Below the pieces are notes generated by a model. The model worked only from the letters and a program-made list of their open reading frames with translations, was not told the origin of the DNA and did not search any database. The position numbers and the translations under genes were made by a program. From assembly GCA_965223435.1 (NCBI GenBank), contig CBDCWQ010000001.1, positions 310,001 to 374,000 on the forward strand: DNA of 64,000 nucleotides, in the 5' to 3' direction. This stretch comes from CBDCWQ01 sp965223435 (GTDB lineage: Bacteria > Myxococcota > Kuafuiibacteriia > Kuafuiibacteriales > Kuafuiibacteriaceae). Below are positions 34,507 through 42,850 of the stretch, piece by piece (position 1 is the stretch's first letter; every line of letters starts with the position of its first letter).

Positions 34507-36903
34507 TCAACGCCCGCCCTTCTTGTGTCGGGTTCCGAGACGCGCCGACGCGAGAAGGTCTTTGTTTCTCTTAGAAGGATCAAGCTCAACCGCAGTCTCG
34601 AGAGCCTCGACGGCATCCGTGTAGCGGGTGCGAAGCAGGGCCATCTCGCCCTGTTTCGCCAACAGCTCGGCGGCATACTGTCGTTCTGAAGCATCAAAGA
34701 ATCGACGTCGGTAGCGTACCCGTTGCTCAGGATGACTCAACACCGCGTAGGCTTTATCGATAATCTGTTTGATCTCGGTTGCGGTTTCACGAAGTCCCGG
34801 TGGACCGTCGTTAAAGATTGGACTCTTCGGGTCACACTCCCGCTGCGCTGTGTCATGCGCCGCCTTCAGCACGCCATGGTGAGACGACCAGTGCACACCG
34901 AGAACTTCGAAGTAGTTCATGGCTCGGAGGTCATGAAGGCGCTTTTTCAACTGGCGATCCAGCGGCTTCAGCGAAGACTCGAAAGACCCGGTCTGTGTCG
35001 CCACCGCATTGGCTTCATCGTCCACGAAATACAGTACGCCCATGCCAATCACCGCAGCCATGAGGCGCAGTGACGTCACCCGCCCCAGCGGACTTCCCGT
35101 AAGCGCCTCCGCCACGGTTCGCTCACCATTCACGTGAAGCAACAAGAATCGCTTTTCTTTTTGTTTGAGTTGAAGACCACTCAATACCCGATCCAGGTCA
35201 TCATCGCCCATCACCAGGCTTGAAAGTCCCTTGCCGTATACGCGTTCCAGCTCCGCACCAGACAGCTTTTCGTAGCAGGACCGAAAATGATGGAGGAGTA
35301 TGCTTGCGCCGTTGGTCAGTACCAGATCGGAATCTCCCGGCGGCTCTCGCCACCGCTCCCACCTAAATGTGCCGCAACTCCACTGCAACACCCCGTGAAT
35401 CTTGAGTCTGGTCTGCTCCCGAAGCGCGGACACCAACTCGGGCTCCGAAACCCGCCCCAGCTTCACCAAGGTTCGCCCCAGGGACTTTCCTTTGCTCGTG
35501 CTTTCTTTGAGTGCCGCCCTAAGCGCGGGCTCGGTCAGCTTTTTTCGAGAGACAAGAATGCGGCCGAGGCCCGTTTCCGGTTGATAGGCCGCATCGACAA
35601 AAGCCACCGAACCCCGATGCATGTACAGATCGATCCGAGACCCCTCACATTCAAAGGTCAAAACCCCTCGCCACTTCTGGCGGACGACGTATTCGAAAAT
35701 GTTGAGTGCCGACGACTGCTCCAGACTCGCAGTACTGCTCGAGCGCAGCAACCGAAAACGAAGAAGTCTGCGCGGCGAAAGAACCCGGCCTATCGTTCCA
35801 CGAAACGACGGATTCACATCGAGCGCACTCGCTTCTCTTGCCGCACTCTTGAGCTCTGCCTTGGCGCCCACAATAGCGTCGTTCGGTAAATTCTGAGCCA
35901 CCACCGGAGGCGTTTGGGAATCGGATCGAAGCGCTTCTTTCAAATCCTCTCGAAGCTTGGCTGCCCCATGAACCGCCAAGCCCACCCGTCCACCGCTCGA
36001 AAACACCACGTCGGCTTGAAACGTTGGGGACAACGCTCGGCCCTCAACCTCAACCGTCAGGGAGTGCTGGGAACGCAGGTCCAGCGGTGGCGCACAAACC
36101 ATCAGACCCCCGTTTTGAAGGTCGCTTTCCAAAACCTCAAGGAGATCGGCCTCGTTCCTAAACACCACCACCGTTCCACGAAGCTGAGGCGGACCGTCAG
36201 CGCCCGGCGCACCATTCGAGTCCGAGGGCGCCACCGGACCTTGTTGTTGGGAGGCTCGCGCAACAACCGCCCGTTTTCCCCCTGACAGCCCACCAGATAC
36301 CGCCTGACTTTGTTGTCCGGAGGCCTCAACAACCGGTCCACCCTCATCTTCTGGAAGAGGAGTCAGGGCATCAAAGGGTAGAGGCGTGATCTCTTCATGA
36401 GGCGTTTCCGCCTGAGCCGCACGGCGCCTGCCCGGTCTCGCAGGGTCAATCGGTTTTGCCCTTCGGGCATTGAGCTTTGCCGCATCCGACTTGGGTTTCG
36501 GCGAAGGTCGCCTTCTTCGAGTGGGCGTAGGCGAACGTGTTCCTACTGAAAAACTGGCATCTATTGCGGATCTCCAGCCAGCATCGACATTCGCAAGATA
36601 GTTCTTCACGGGGCTGGGGTCTGTGATTCGAAGTGTAGCCCAATTCCCGCTTTGGTTGACGACCAAAGCCTCAAGGATGATCAGGTCTCGCGCCACGATT
36701 TTCAGCGAAAACAGACCATCCCGGGGAACATCGCCCCAAACCGTGAGATGGTGTTCGGCGAGCTCTACGACGTAAAGACCAAACAGCTTGAGATCGTCGG
36801 CGATGTGAATTGCGCCATCGACGACCTGTCGACAAGCCGGGCCTCGGTCACTGCCTTGGGTTTGAGCTGGTAGATCCGGACGAGTCGCAACATCACTTAA
36901 CAC
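34507..36903 (-). CDS. PilZ-like / DUF4388 / degenerate J-domain protein
   Basis: Encodes 798 residues. Order seen: N-terminal domain (residues about 1-140), basic Pro/Ser linker (TPTRRRRPSPKPK), a PilZ-like domain of the myxobacterial TIGR02266 type (about 255-335), a DUF4388 domain (about 400-530: NIFEYVVRQKWRGVLTFE, LGRILVSRKKL), then a J-domain-like region (about 690-765: NYFEVLGVHWSS...) and a final TPR-like helix pair (AVELDPSKRNKDLLASARLG). The J-domain lacks the HPD tripeptide needed to stimulate Hsp70, so it is likely a scaffold. DUF4388 proteins in Myxococcota are regulatory. Its place inside a lipid operon is unusual. Confidence 0.8.
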   Translation of the reverse strand: MLSDVATRPDLPAQTQGSDRGPACRQVVDGAIHIADDLKLFGLYVVELAEHHLTVWGDVPRDGLFSLKIVARDLIILEALVVNQSGNWATLRITDPSPVKNYLANVDAGWRSAIDASFSVGTRSPTPTRRRRPSPKPKSDAAKLNARRAKPIDPARPGRRRAAQAETPHEEITPLPFDALTPLPEDEGGPVVEASGQQSQAVSGGLSGGKRAVVARASQQQGPVAPSDSNGAPGADGPPQLRGTVVVFRNEADLLEVLESDLQNGGLMVCAPPLDLRSQHSLTVEVEGRALSPTFQADVVFSSGGRVGLAVHGAAKLREDLKEALRSDSQTPPVVAQNLPNDAIVGAKAELKSAAREASALDVNPSFRGTIGRVLSPRRLLRFRLLRSSSTASLEQSSALNIFEYVVRQKWRGVLTFECEGSRIDLYMHRGSVAFVDAAYQPETGLGRILVSRKKLTEPALRAALKESTSKGKSLGRTLVKLGRVSEPELVSALREQTRLKIHGVLQWSCGTFRWERWREPPGDSDLVLTNGASILLHHFRSCYEKLSGAELERVYGKGLSSLVMGDDDLDRVLSGLQLKQKEKRFLLLHVNGERTVAEALTGSPLGRVTSLRLMAAVIGMGVLYFVDDEANAVATQTGSFESSLKPLDRQLKKRLHDLRAMNYFEVLGVHWSSHHGVLKAAHDTAQRECDPKSPIFNDGPPGLRETATEIKQIIDKAYAVLSHPEQRVRYRRRFFDASERQYAAELLAKQGEMALLRTRYTDAVEALETAVELDPSKRNKDLLASARLGTRHKKGGR

Positions 36904-36980
36904 TCAAGGATTGTAACCCAGGATGCTTGTAGGACACTGCTATAGGCCCAAAGCAAAGCTTACGGTTGTCGCACTTGAGT

Positions 36981-38354
36981 TTACAGCACGTGCTGGTTGA
37001 CCATAACGATACCCGAAAGCATCGTGCCAACAATGCCCACAAATCCTTGGTCGGTCCCACACAAAAAAAGGTTCGTGAGTTCAGTCCGGCCATCTTTCTG
37101 TTTCTTTTCAGCGCCGTAAACGGCGCCATTTAGGTGACTTGTGAAGCGATGAACCGTTTTGGGCGTAAAACAATCCTGATACAGAATGTTGGCTCGAAAA
37201 TCACCCACATGTGACCCGACCGCCTCCAAAGAGCGCTCGGCCCATTCCGTTTTCCGTTTTTTGTAGGTGTCCGAGTCGCAGCCGAACCAGAACACATAGT
37301 CCGCAATATGGGTTGCCCTCAACACATGAGGTGTCGGCGGGTCTTGGTGTTCGAAATTCCCTGGGCAACAAATGACACCACTTCTTAAATCGACCGGGTC
37401 TTTTGGGCGCTCCCAAGAAAAACGATTCCCGTTGTTATAAAAGGCAATGCTTGCGGTCCATCCCAAATCTTTGGGCGCAGTATCAAGGACCCAGATTGTC
37501 TCGACAAACGCGAGCTTGCCTTGGTGCTTTTGACTCGGGTTAGACACGCAATCTGATCGCAAGGCCATAGTCTCGACCAAACCTGCACTCGAGAGAATTT
37601 TATGCGCGTGGAGGCACTCACCACTCTCAAGAACGAGGCTTTGAACTGAAGAACCGCACACGGTGAGCTCATTTACGCCCGACCGGAACCGGAACGTTCC
37701 GCCTAGACTGAGGTAGCGCTTGCGCAACACATCAAGAATTTGCCGAACGCCCCGCCTCGGTCGACAAAAACCCTCTCGGTAGATACTGTTAAACAGAATA
37801 ATGAATTGTTCAAAATCGATGTCGTTTTGTACGCTGCTTCCATAAAACAGCAACGGACACAGTAGCATGTCGACCAATAGCGGCTCACTAAACAGGGCCT
37901 CGAGCTCACGCCGAGCAGAAACAAAGGGCGTCTGCCGACCTCCATCTGGATAGGCCTTGCACCGCTGTTCCAGCTCAAAAAATGCCTTGGTCTGGGTGGG
38001 GAATTTTTCTTGGATCTGCTGCCGAAGGCGTTCGAGGCCATTCGAAAACTCAAGCTCGGCACCTTCAAAGATCACCTTTGAGTAGCCCTGGGGCTCGAGG
38101 GCAAATTCCTCGGGCTGGATGCGCAATTGACGATAGATGCGCTGAAGCGGGTTCCGTTCTTTTCCTTGGCGCCAGTTGGTCAGCGCGTGCAAACCGACAT
38201 CAAAGTGGTAACCACCCTTCTTGTAGAAGGAATTCAGTCCGCCCCATACACTATGTTTTTCTACGATGCAGACTTTCTGTCCGTAGTAGGCTGCACGTAT
38301 ACCCGCAGCAAGGCCTGACATGCCCGCGCCAATGATGACCAGGTCGTATTGCAA
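36981..38354 (-). CDS. CrtI/phytoene-desaturase-like flavoprotein (second of two)
   Basis: Encodes 457 residues. The FAD motif DLVIIGAGMSGLAAGIRAA with IVEKHSVWGGLNSFY and the C-terminal FLCGTDQGFVGIVGTMLSG assign it to the same superfamily as the 531-residue paralogue. Both have YHFDVGLHAL-type segments. It starts on a TTG at 38354, six bases after the ACP stop, without a clear ribosome site, so translation is probably coupled to the ACP gene. It may act on an ACP-bound polyene, but no substrate can be deduced from sequence alone. Confidence 0.83.
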   Translation of the reverse strand: MQYDLVIIGAGMSGLAAGIRAAYYGQKVCIVEKHSVWGGLNSFYKKGGYHFDVGLHALTNWRQGKERNPLQRIYRQLRIQPEEFALEPQGYSKVIFEGAELEFSNGLERLRQQIQEKFPTQTKAFFELEQRCKAYPDGGRQTPFVSARRELEALFSEPLLVDMLLCPLLFYGSSVQNDIDFEQFIILFNSIYREGFCRPRRGVRQILDVLRKRYLSLGGTFRFRSGVNELTVCGSSVQSLVLESGECLHAHKILSSAGLVETMALRSDCVSNPSQKHQGKLAFVETIWVLDTAPKDLGWTASIAFYNNGNRFSWERPKDPVDLRSGVICCPGNFEHQDPPTPHVLRATHIADYVFWFGCDSDTYKKRKTEWAERSLEAVGSHVGDFRANILYQDCFTPKTVHRFTSHLNGAVYGAEKKQKDGRTELTNLFLCGTDQGFVGIVGTMLSGIVMVNQHVL

Positions 38355-38360
38355 GGAAAA

Positions 38361-38636
38361 CTAGGCCTGCGCCTCTCGAGGGGCAGCCTTTTCTTGGAAC
38401 TTCGGGAGGAGATAGCCCACACAGCCCTCAAGCGTCGACAATTCCATGTAGTCGGCTTCAGGGACTTCTATCTTGTGGCGCTTGCGAAGCTCCATCACGA
38501 TATCCAGGAAATCCATAGAGTCCAAGTCCAGCTGATCCCGAAGACGAACGTCCGGTTTGACATCCGACAGATCCTCGTCTGGCGCAATGTCGTGGATGAT
38601 ATCCAAAATCAGCTGACTCACCTCGTTCTCAGTCAT
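38361..38636 (-). CDS. Acyl carrier protein
   Basis: Encodes 91 residues from ATG 38636, with an AAGGAGCAGG ribosome site; an earlier in-frame ATG at 38702 lies inside the synthase gene and is less likely. The phosphopantetheine attachment site is Ser in LDLDSMDFLDIVMELR near residue 39. The N-terminal half is acidic, as expected. The C-terminal 12 residues (FQEKAAPREAQA) extend past the ordinary ACP fold. A dedicated ACP beside a dedicated KAS II suggests a separate acyl pool from the housekeeping FAS. Confidence 0.9.
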   Translation of the reverse strand: MTENEVSQLILDIIHDIAPDEDLSDVKPDVRLRDQLDLDSMDFLDIVMELRKRHKIEVPEADYMELSTLEGCVGYLLPKFQEKAAPREAQA

Positions 38637-38649
38637 TTTTGCCTGCTCC

Positions 38650-39900
38650 TTATCCTTGGTGACGCCTGACGATGACACAGGAGTTGATCCCGAGCATCCC
38701 AAAAGAGTTGTTGAGAATGTGATCGACCCGTCGAACCTGCAATGGCTCGTCCAAAACGATATTGTTCAAAGCACATTCGGGATCGAGTTCGTCCACATTG
38801 ATGGTCGGGTGAACGATCTGATCGCCGAAAGACGGCAGATTTCCGGCGAGCTCAAGCGCCCCCGCTGCCCCCATTGTGTGACCGATGAAGCTCTTTGTAT
38901 TGTTCACAAACACATCGGGCTGTCCCCCAAATACGGCGTGGAGCGCCCGGCACTCCTGAACATCACCCTGGGGGGTCGCGGTGGCGTGGGTACTCACAAT
39001 ATCGATGTCATTCGGCTCAAGTCCCGCCCTTGCCAGTGCCAGCTGAATGCACTCAGACTGCCGCTCGCTGTTGGGCAAAACAAAATCGGTCGCGTCGGAG
39101 TTCATGGCGAACCCCACGAGCTCTGCCAAGATGGGCGCACCCCGCGCTCTGGCGTCATCCAGCCGTTCGAGGACAAACAAACATCCCCCTTCACTGACCA
39201 CGATGCCGTTGCGCTGAGTGTCGAAAGGCCGGCAAGCTTTGGCGGGATCTGCGTGCGATGCAAGGGCGCCCTCGGCTTTGAAACTGGCAAAGATGCCAAA
39301 AGTATGGATGGACTCCGACACGCCCCCGGCAAGCGCCACATCGACATCACCGAGCTGAAGCATCTGGGCCCCCTGGATGAGCCCCACATTCGCCGCGGCG
39401 CAGGCTGCACCCAAGCAGTAGTGCGGCCCGGTGATACCCATGTTGATGGTCACTTCGCCCGCGGGGTTGTTGGCGACCGTCCTGGGATTGTGGTGATGCG
39501 TCCAGTATCGGGTATCGTCGTCGTACTCACGGATGTTGGCGATTTCATTCTCGGTTTCCACGTTGCCGTGCTCGGTGGTACCGACAAAAACCCCCACCCT
39601 GGAACGATCGACACCCGCCCAATCGAGCGCGGCGGAACCCACCGCCTCGTGGGCGCAGTAGATGGCAATGGAACCCGCGCGCGTCCCTCGCCGGCGCGCT
39701 TTTCTCGACTGGTACTTGGTTTCATCATAGCTGCAAACCCCGGCAATGACTGCGCCCATATGCCGGGTTTGAAACGGAACCACTCCAGACACCCCCGACA
39801 GCAGGTTTTTTCGGTAGGTTTCGGGATCGTTCCCGTTGGGCGATGTGAGCCCAAGCCCCGTGATCACGATACGGGGCCAATCGGAACGATTCGGAGCCAT
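38650..39900 (-). CDS. 3-oxoacyl-ACP synthase II (FabF-like)
   Basis: Encodes 416 residues, typical for FabF. The decarboxylating condensing triad is complete: Cys in CLGAACAAANVG, His in STHATATPQGD and His in KSFIGHTMGAAGALE. It elongates acyl-ACP by two carbons from malonyl-ACP. It is the first gene of the long minus-strand run, 13 bp before the ACP start, and is divergent from the alpha/beta hydrolase. As the triad is intact it is an active synthase rather than a chain-length-factor (KS-beta). Confidence 0.92.
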   Translation of the reverse strand: MAPNRSDWPRIVITGLGLTSPNGNDPETYRKNLLSGVSGVVPFQTRHMGAVIAGVCSYDETKYQSRKARRRGTRAGSIAIYCAHEAVGSAALDWAGVDRSRVGVFVGTTEHGNVETENEIANIREYDDDTRYWTHHHNPRTVANNPAGEVTINMGITGPHYCLGAACAAANVGLIQGAQMLQLGDVDVALAGGVSESIHTFGIFASFKAEGALASHADPAKACRPFDTQRNGIVVSEGGCLFVLERLDDARARGAPILAELVGFAMNSDATDFVLPNSERQSECIQLALARAGLEPNDIDIVSTHATATPQGDVQECRALHAVFGGQPDVFVNNTKSFIGHTMGAAGALELAGNLPSFGDQIVHPTINVDELDPECALNNIVLDEPLQVRRVDHILNNSFGMLGINSCVIVRRHQG

Positions 39901-40022
39901 GAACGCTTGCCGTTACCACGTCAGCCTCGCCTTCGAGGAGCAAAACTTGTGGTCGCGAAACACGGGCTCGCCCTCCCCTCCAGCGGGTTCTCCTCGGGTA
40001 ACCCCGAGCCGAGGCCCCATAC
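39901..40022. promoter_or_regulatory. Divergent promoter region of the FAS/ole run
   Basis: This 122-bp gap separates the KAS II gene (minus) and the alpha/beta hydrolase gene (plus) and should hold the main promoter of the 14-kb cluster. No -35/-10 pair is clear enough to call. Confidence 0.4.
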
Positions 40023-40874
40023 ATGGACCTTCTGGAGCTTGGCCCTGTCCAACGGAAGGTGTGTAGGATCCGGAGCGTGTCGGTGACCGAGGCCCCAACC
40101 CTCGCATTCCAGCGTCGGGGCGAGGGGCCTCTTCGGGTGGTGCTCATTCACGGTTTCTTGGGCTCCGGCCACAATCTGGGTGCACTGGCCAGGGCCTGGC
40201 ACCAAAGAGACCCGGGCGTGGGTCTCATTCTTCCAGATCTGAGGGGTCACGGGCGCTCGCCACCGCTTTTCTCGGGCGCAAACCTCTTCACCCTCGCGGA
40301 GGACCTCATCACGCTTTTGGAGACCGTCCCAGCCACCACCCCTCTTCGGCTGGTCGGTCACTCTCTCGGAGGGCGGGTAGCCCTCTGTGCGCGAAGCCTC
40401 GCCCCGGACCGATTCGACCGGGTCGATCTTCTCGATATCTCGCCGAGCACCTACGCCGAACGACACGACACGGGGCTCGAGCCGGTCCTCCGCGCTTTGG
40501 CCGCAGCCCCCGCAAAGGCAGACTCACGCGAAACGTTCCGCGCGCACTTTCTGTCGACGGGGATATCGGCCTCGCTCACCGAATGGCTGTTGACCAACCT
40601 CCGAACCGAAAACGGAGGCAACGTCAGCTGGCGATTCGATCGCGAACTTCTTCTTCAACTGCATGACGCATCCCGCAAAAGCGATCTTTGGCATACCATC
40701 GACGACGGCGCACCGCTTGTATGCACGCGTGGTGAACACTCCCGTTTTGTCACACCTTCGGACCGCACCCGTTTCCATGCGCTCGGCATCCCGGTGCACA
40801 CGGTGAAAGACACCGGGCATTTCCTCCACGTCGAAAAAACACAACCTCTGCTCCGCATCCTCACCCAAGCCTGA
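40023..40874 (+). CDS. Alpha/beta hydrolase (YbfF-like esterase/thioesterase)
   Basis: Encodes 283 residues from ATG 40023; a GTG at 40077 (VSVTEAPTLAF) is an alternative start close to the conserved fold. HGFLGSGHNL holds the oxyanion motif, LVGHSLGGRVAL the serine nucleophile elbow and DTGHFLHVEKT the catalytic His. These features fit small esterases such as YbfF or thioesterases. Divergence from the FAS/ole cluster suggests a related role, perhaps release of acyl chains from ACP or CoA, but this is inference. Confidence 0.82.
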   Translation: MDLLELGPVQRKVCRIRSVSVTEAPTLAFQRRGEGPLRVVLIHGFLGSGHNLGALARAWHQRDPGVGLILPDLRGHGRSPPLFSGANLFTLAEDLITLLETVPATTPLRLVGHSLGGRVALCARSLAPDRFDRVDLLDISPSTYAERHDTGLEPVLRALAAAPAKADSRETFRAHFLSTGISASLTEWLLTNLRTENGGNVSWRFDRELLLQLHDASRKSDLWHTIDDGAPLVCTRGEHSRFVTPSDRTRFHALGIPVHTVKDTGHFLHVEKTQPLLRILTQA

Positions 40875-40958
40875 ACCGGAGGTGAAGTGATGCCCATCGC
40901 TTCGGTTGTCTACATCCGAAGTTGACACGCTCGTGCCCTTGGACCGAACACAAAGCCA

Positions 40959-42752
40959 ATGAAGACAGCTGTGACCCTAGGCGAAACCGAAACGGTGACG
41001 CTTCAATCCGCACAACGCCTAAAAACGCATAGTTTTCGCGCTTTTGGGCAGGCGGTCGTGCTCAGCGTGGCCGGACTCGGTGCGGCAGGGTGTGTGGTGG
41101 AGTCCGTAGAGTCGGATGATTTCGCGGCCGGATTCACTTCGGGAGAAGGCAAGATCGCCCTCAACCAAGAGCAGGTCCCGGTGCTCGAGCAATGCGGTGA
41201 GGGTCTCTTCGTACGACGAACGACCGATGGCTGGACATGCACACCCATACCTCAGGTGGTTTGGGGAGGGGTAGGTGGCGTGCCCGATGGCTTCCAAGAC
41301 GAGATCGACAATGACATCTTGGGAACGTTGGGCTGTCTAGATGGCGAGATCCCCGTTTTTTCTGAATCCAGGAACGACTGGCTTTGCGGTGGCCTCACCT
41401 CAGCCGAAGGCGGTGACATCACCGGCGTAGACGTGGGGGCCGGGCTGCTCGGCGGAGGGCAAAACGGAGCGGTCTCCATCGCGGTCGCTTTCGGGACCGA
41501 CCCCGGCGAAGTGGCCAGCGGAGAAGGACTGGAGTCCGTGAGCAACCGCGTAGGCAGCCTCGAAAACGAAATCACCCTCAGCGATATCCGAAACTGCATC
41601 GCGGGGACCAGCCCGGTCTCCGATGGAACCGGCGCGTGGGCATGCGCGGTCCAAGGCACCGGAAACGGAGACATCACCAGCGTGGAAGCCGGACCTGGAC
41701 TCACGGGCGGTGCGCCCGAAGGCAACGCGGTGCTCGCAGTCCATTTTGGCGAGGACCCAGATCAAGTGGCCCGCGGAACCGATCTCAAAACGTTGCGCGA
41801 AGAGGTCGCCACCCAAGTGGCCCCTATTCCGGGTCTGACCACCCGACTGATGGAGCTTTCGGAAGAGCTTTCCCGAGTAGCAGCCCTCGCGGAAACGGTC
41901 CCGACGCTGAGCGATCGACTTTCTGGCCTGTCCGACGAACTCGGCGATGTCGCCAGCGAACTCACGCTCACCGACCTCCCTTGCGAAGCAGGCCAAATGC
42001 TTGCCGCAACCGACACGGATGGTTGGGCTTGTGTCCCCGCCCCCGCCTCCGGCCTGTCGAGCGTCACCGCCAGCATCGGACTCAGCGGCTTCAGCCAAGG
42101 CGACGCCGTCGCCCTGGCAGTCGACTTCGGCGACGGCGAGGGCCAAGCCGCCAGAGGTGCGTCGCTCAAAGCCCTTGACGATCTCGTTCGCGCTCAAACA
42201 ACCCTCAACGATCTCCCTTGCGAGCCGGGAGAAGTCCCCGTTTCGAGTGGCAACAACATCTGGACTTGCCAGCCTGGCGCCGTCGACGGACGGGTTGAGG
42301 TTCGGTGGACCCACCTGGCGGCCGACGCCTTCTTCCCCACGTCAACCGTGGCCTACGCAACCACCAACGAGGGTCGGTGGGCCGCCCCAGCACCGAGGAT
42401 TCAAGACAGTCACCTCAGTGCGGCCATCAATCTTCCGCACGGAGCGACGGTTACAGAAATCCGGTGTCTCGCAGTGCAAACCGATGCCAGCCGCGCCATG
42501 ACGGCGGCATTCAAGCAACATACCATTCCAAATACCGCGGCCGACCCACTGGCCGTCGTCAACCTGTTTGACGGTTTCTACCCAGACGGGAGTCCAGACC
42601 TGCAAGCGCTCATCCTGCGCCAAAAGGTCCCTGAAGCCCCTCGCATCGACAACGAGAACAACTACTATCGTTTGCGGGTGACCGCGTGTGGGCAAGATTG
42701 CATCATCCACTCCTGCCGCATTCGCTATCAAGTCGACTCCCCGTACCCATAA
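40959..42752 (+). CDS. Repeat-containing lipoprotein
   Basis: Encodes 597 residues. The N-terminus carries a hydrophobic signal ending in a lipobox-like GAAGC near residue 45; a start closer to FRAFGQAVVLS is possible because the predicted n-region is long. Three to four modules of about 85 residues recur: a Cys-rich piece (CEAGQMLAATDTDGWACVP) followed by GDITSVEAGPGLTGG, then AVHFGEDPDQVARGTDL. This 'GDIT-x-V-x-AG-x-GL-x-GG' pattern is known from myxobacterial and phage-fibre-like surface proteins. A coiled-coil-like stretch (LMELSEELSRVAALAETVPTLSDRL) lies between modules. The last three codons and the stop fall inside a 15-bp tandem repeat. Confidence 0.8.
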   Translation: MKTAVTLGETETVTLQSAQRLKTHSFRAFGQAVVLSVAGLGAAGCVVESVESDDFAAGFTSGEGKIALNQEQVPVLEQCGEGLFVRRTTDGWTCTPIPQVVWGGVGGVPDGFQDEIDNDILGTLGCLDGEIPVFSESRNDWLCGGLTSAEGGDITGVDVGAGLLGGGQNGAVSIAVAFGTDPGEVASGEGLESVSNRVGSLENEITLSDIRNCIAGTSPVSDGTGAWACAVQGTGNGDITSVEAGPGLTGGAPEGNAVLAVHFGEDPDQVARGTDLKTLREEVATQVAPIPGLTTRLMELSEELSRVAALAETVPTLSDRLSGLSDELGDVASELTLTDLPCEAGQMLAATDTDGWACVPAPASGLSSVTASIGLSGFSQGDAVALAVDFGDGEGQAARGASLKALDDLVRAQTTLNDLPCEPGEVPVSSGNNIWTCQPGAVDGRVEVRWTHLAADAFFPTSTVAYATTNEGRWAAPAPRIQDSHLSAAINLPHGATVTEIRCLAVQTDASRAMTAAFKQHTIPNTAADPLAVVNLFDGFYPDGSPDLQALILRQKVPEAPRIDNENNYYRLRVTACGQDCIIHSCRIRYQVDSPYP

Positions 42753-42830
42753 GGGACGTACCCATAAGGGACAGGCACTGTTTAAGGACACATAGGGGAC
42801 GGACACATAGGGGACAGGCACTGTTTAATA
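42743..42830. repeat. Short-repeat array, left flank of the RAYT gene
   Basis: Two copies of GTACCCATAAGGGAC (42743-42757, 42758-42772) end in AGGCACTGTTTA; two copies of GGACACATAGGGGAC (42786-42800, 42801-42815) end in AGGCACTGTTTAATA (42816-42830). The module 'two 15-mers plus AGGCACTGTTTA' is thus present twice. The stop codon of the upstream lipoprotein gene is in the first 15-mer. The same AGGCACT end appears inverted on the other side of the transposase. Confidence 0.8.
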
Positions 42831-42850
42831 CCCTGATACCGCCTCTGGCT

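Noticed and set aside
38656..40086. 476-codon plus-strand ORF opposite the KAS II gene
   Set aside because: The minus-strand gene has the full C-H-H triad, and this frame is its shadow.
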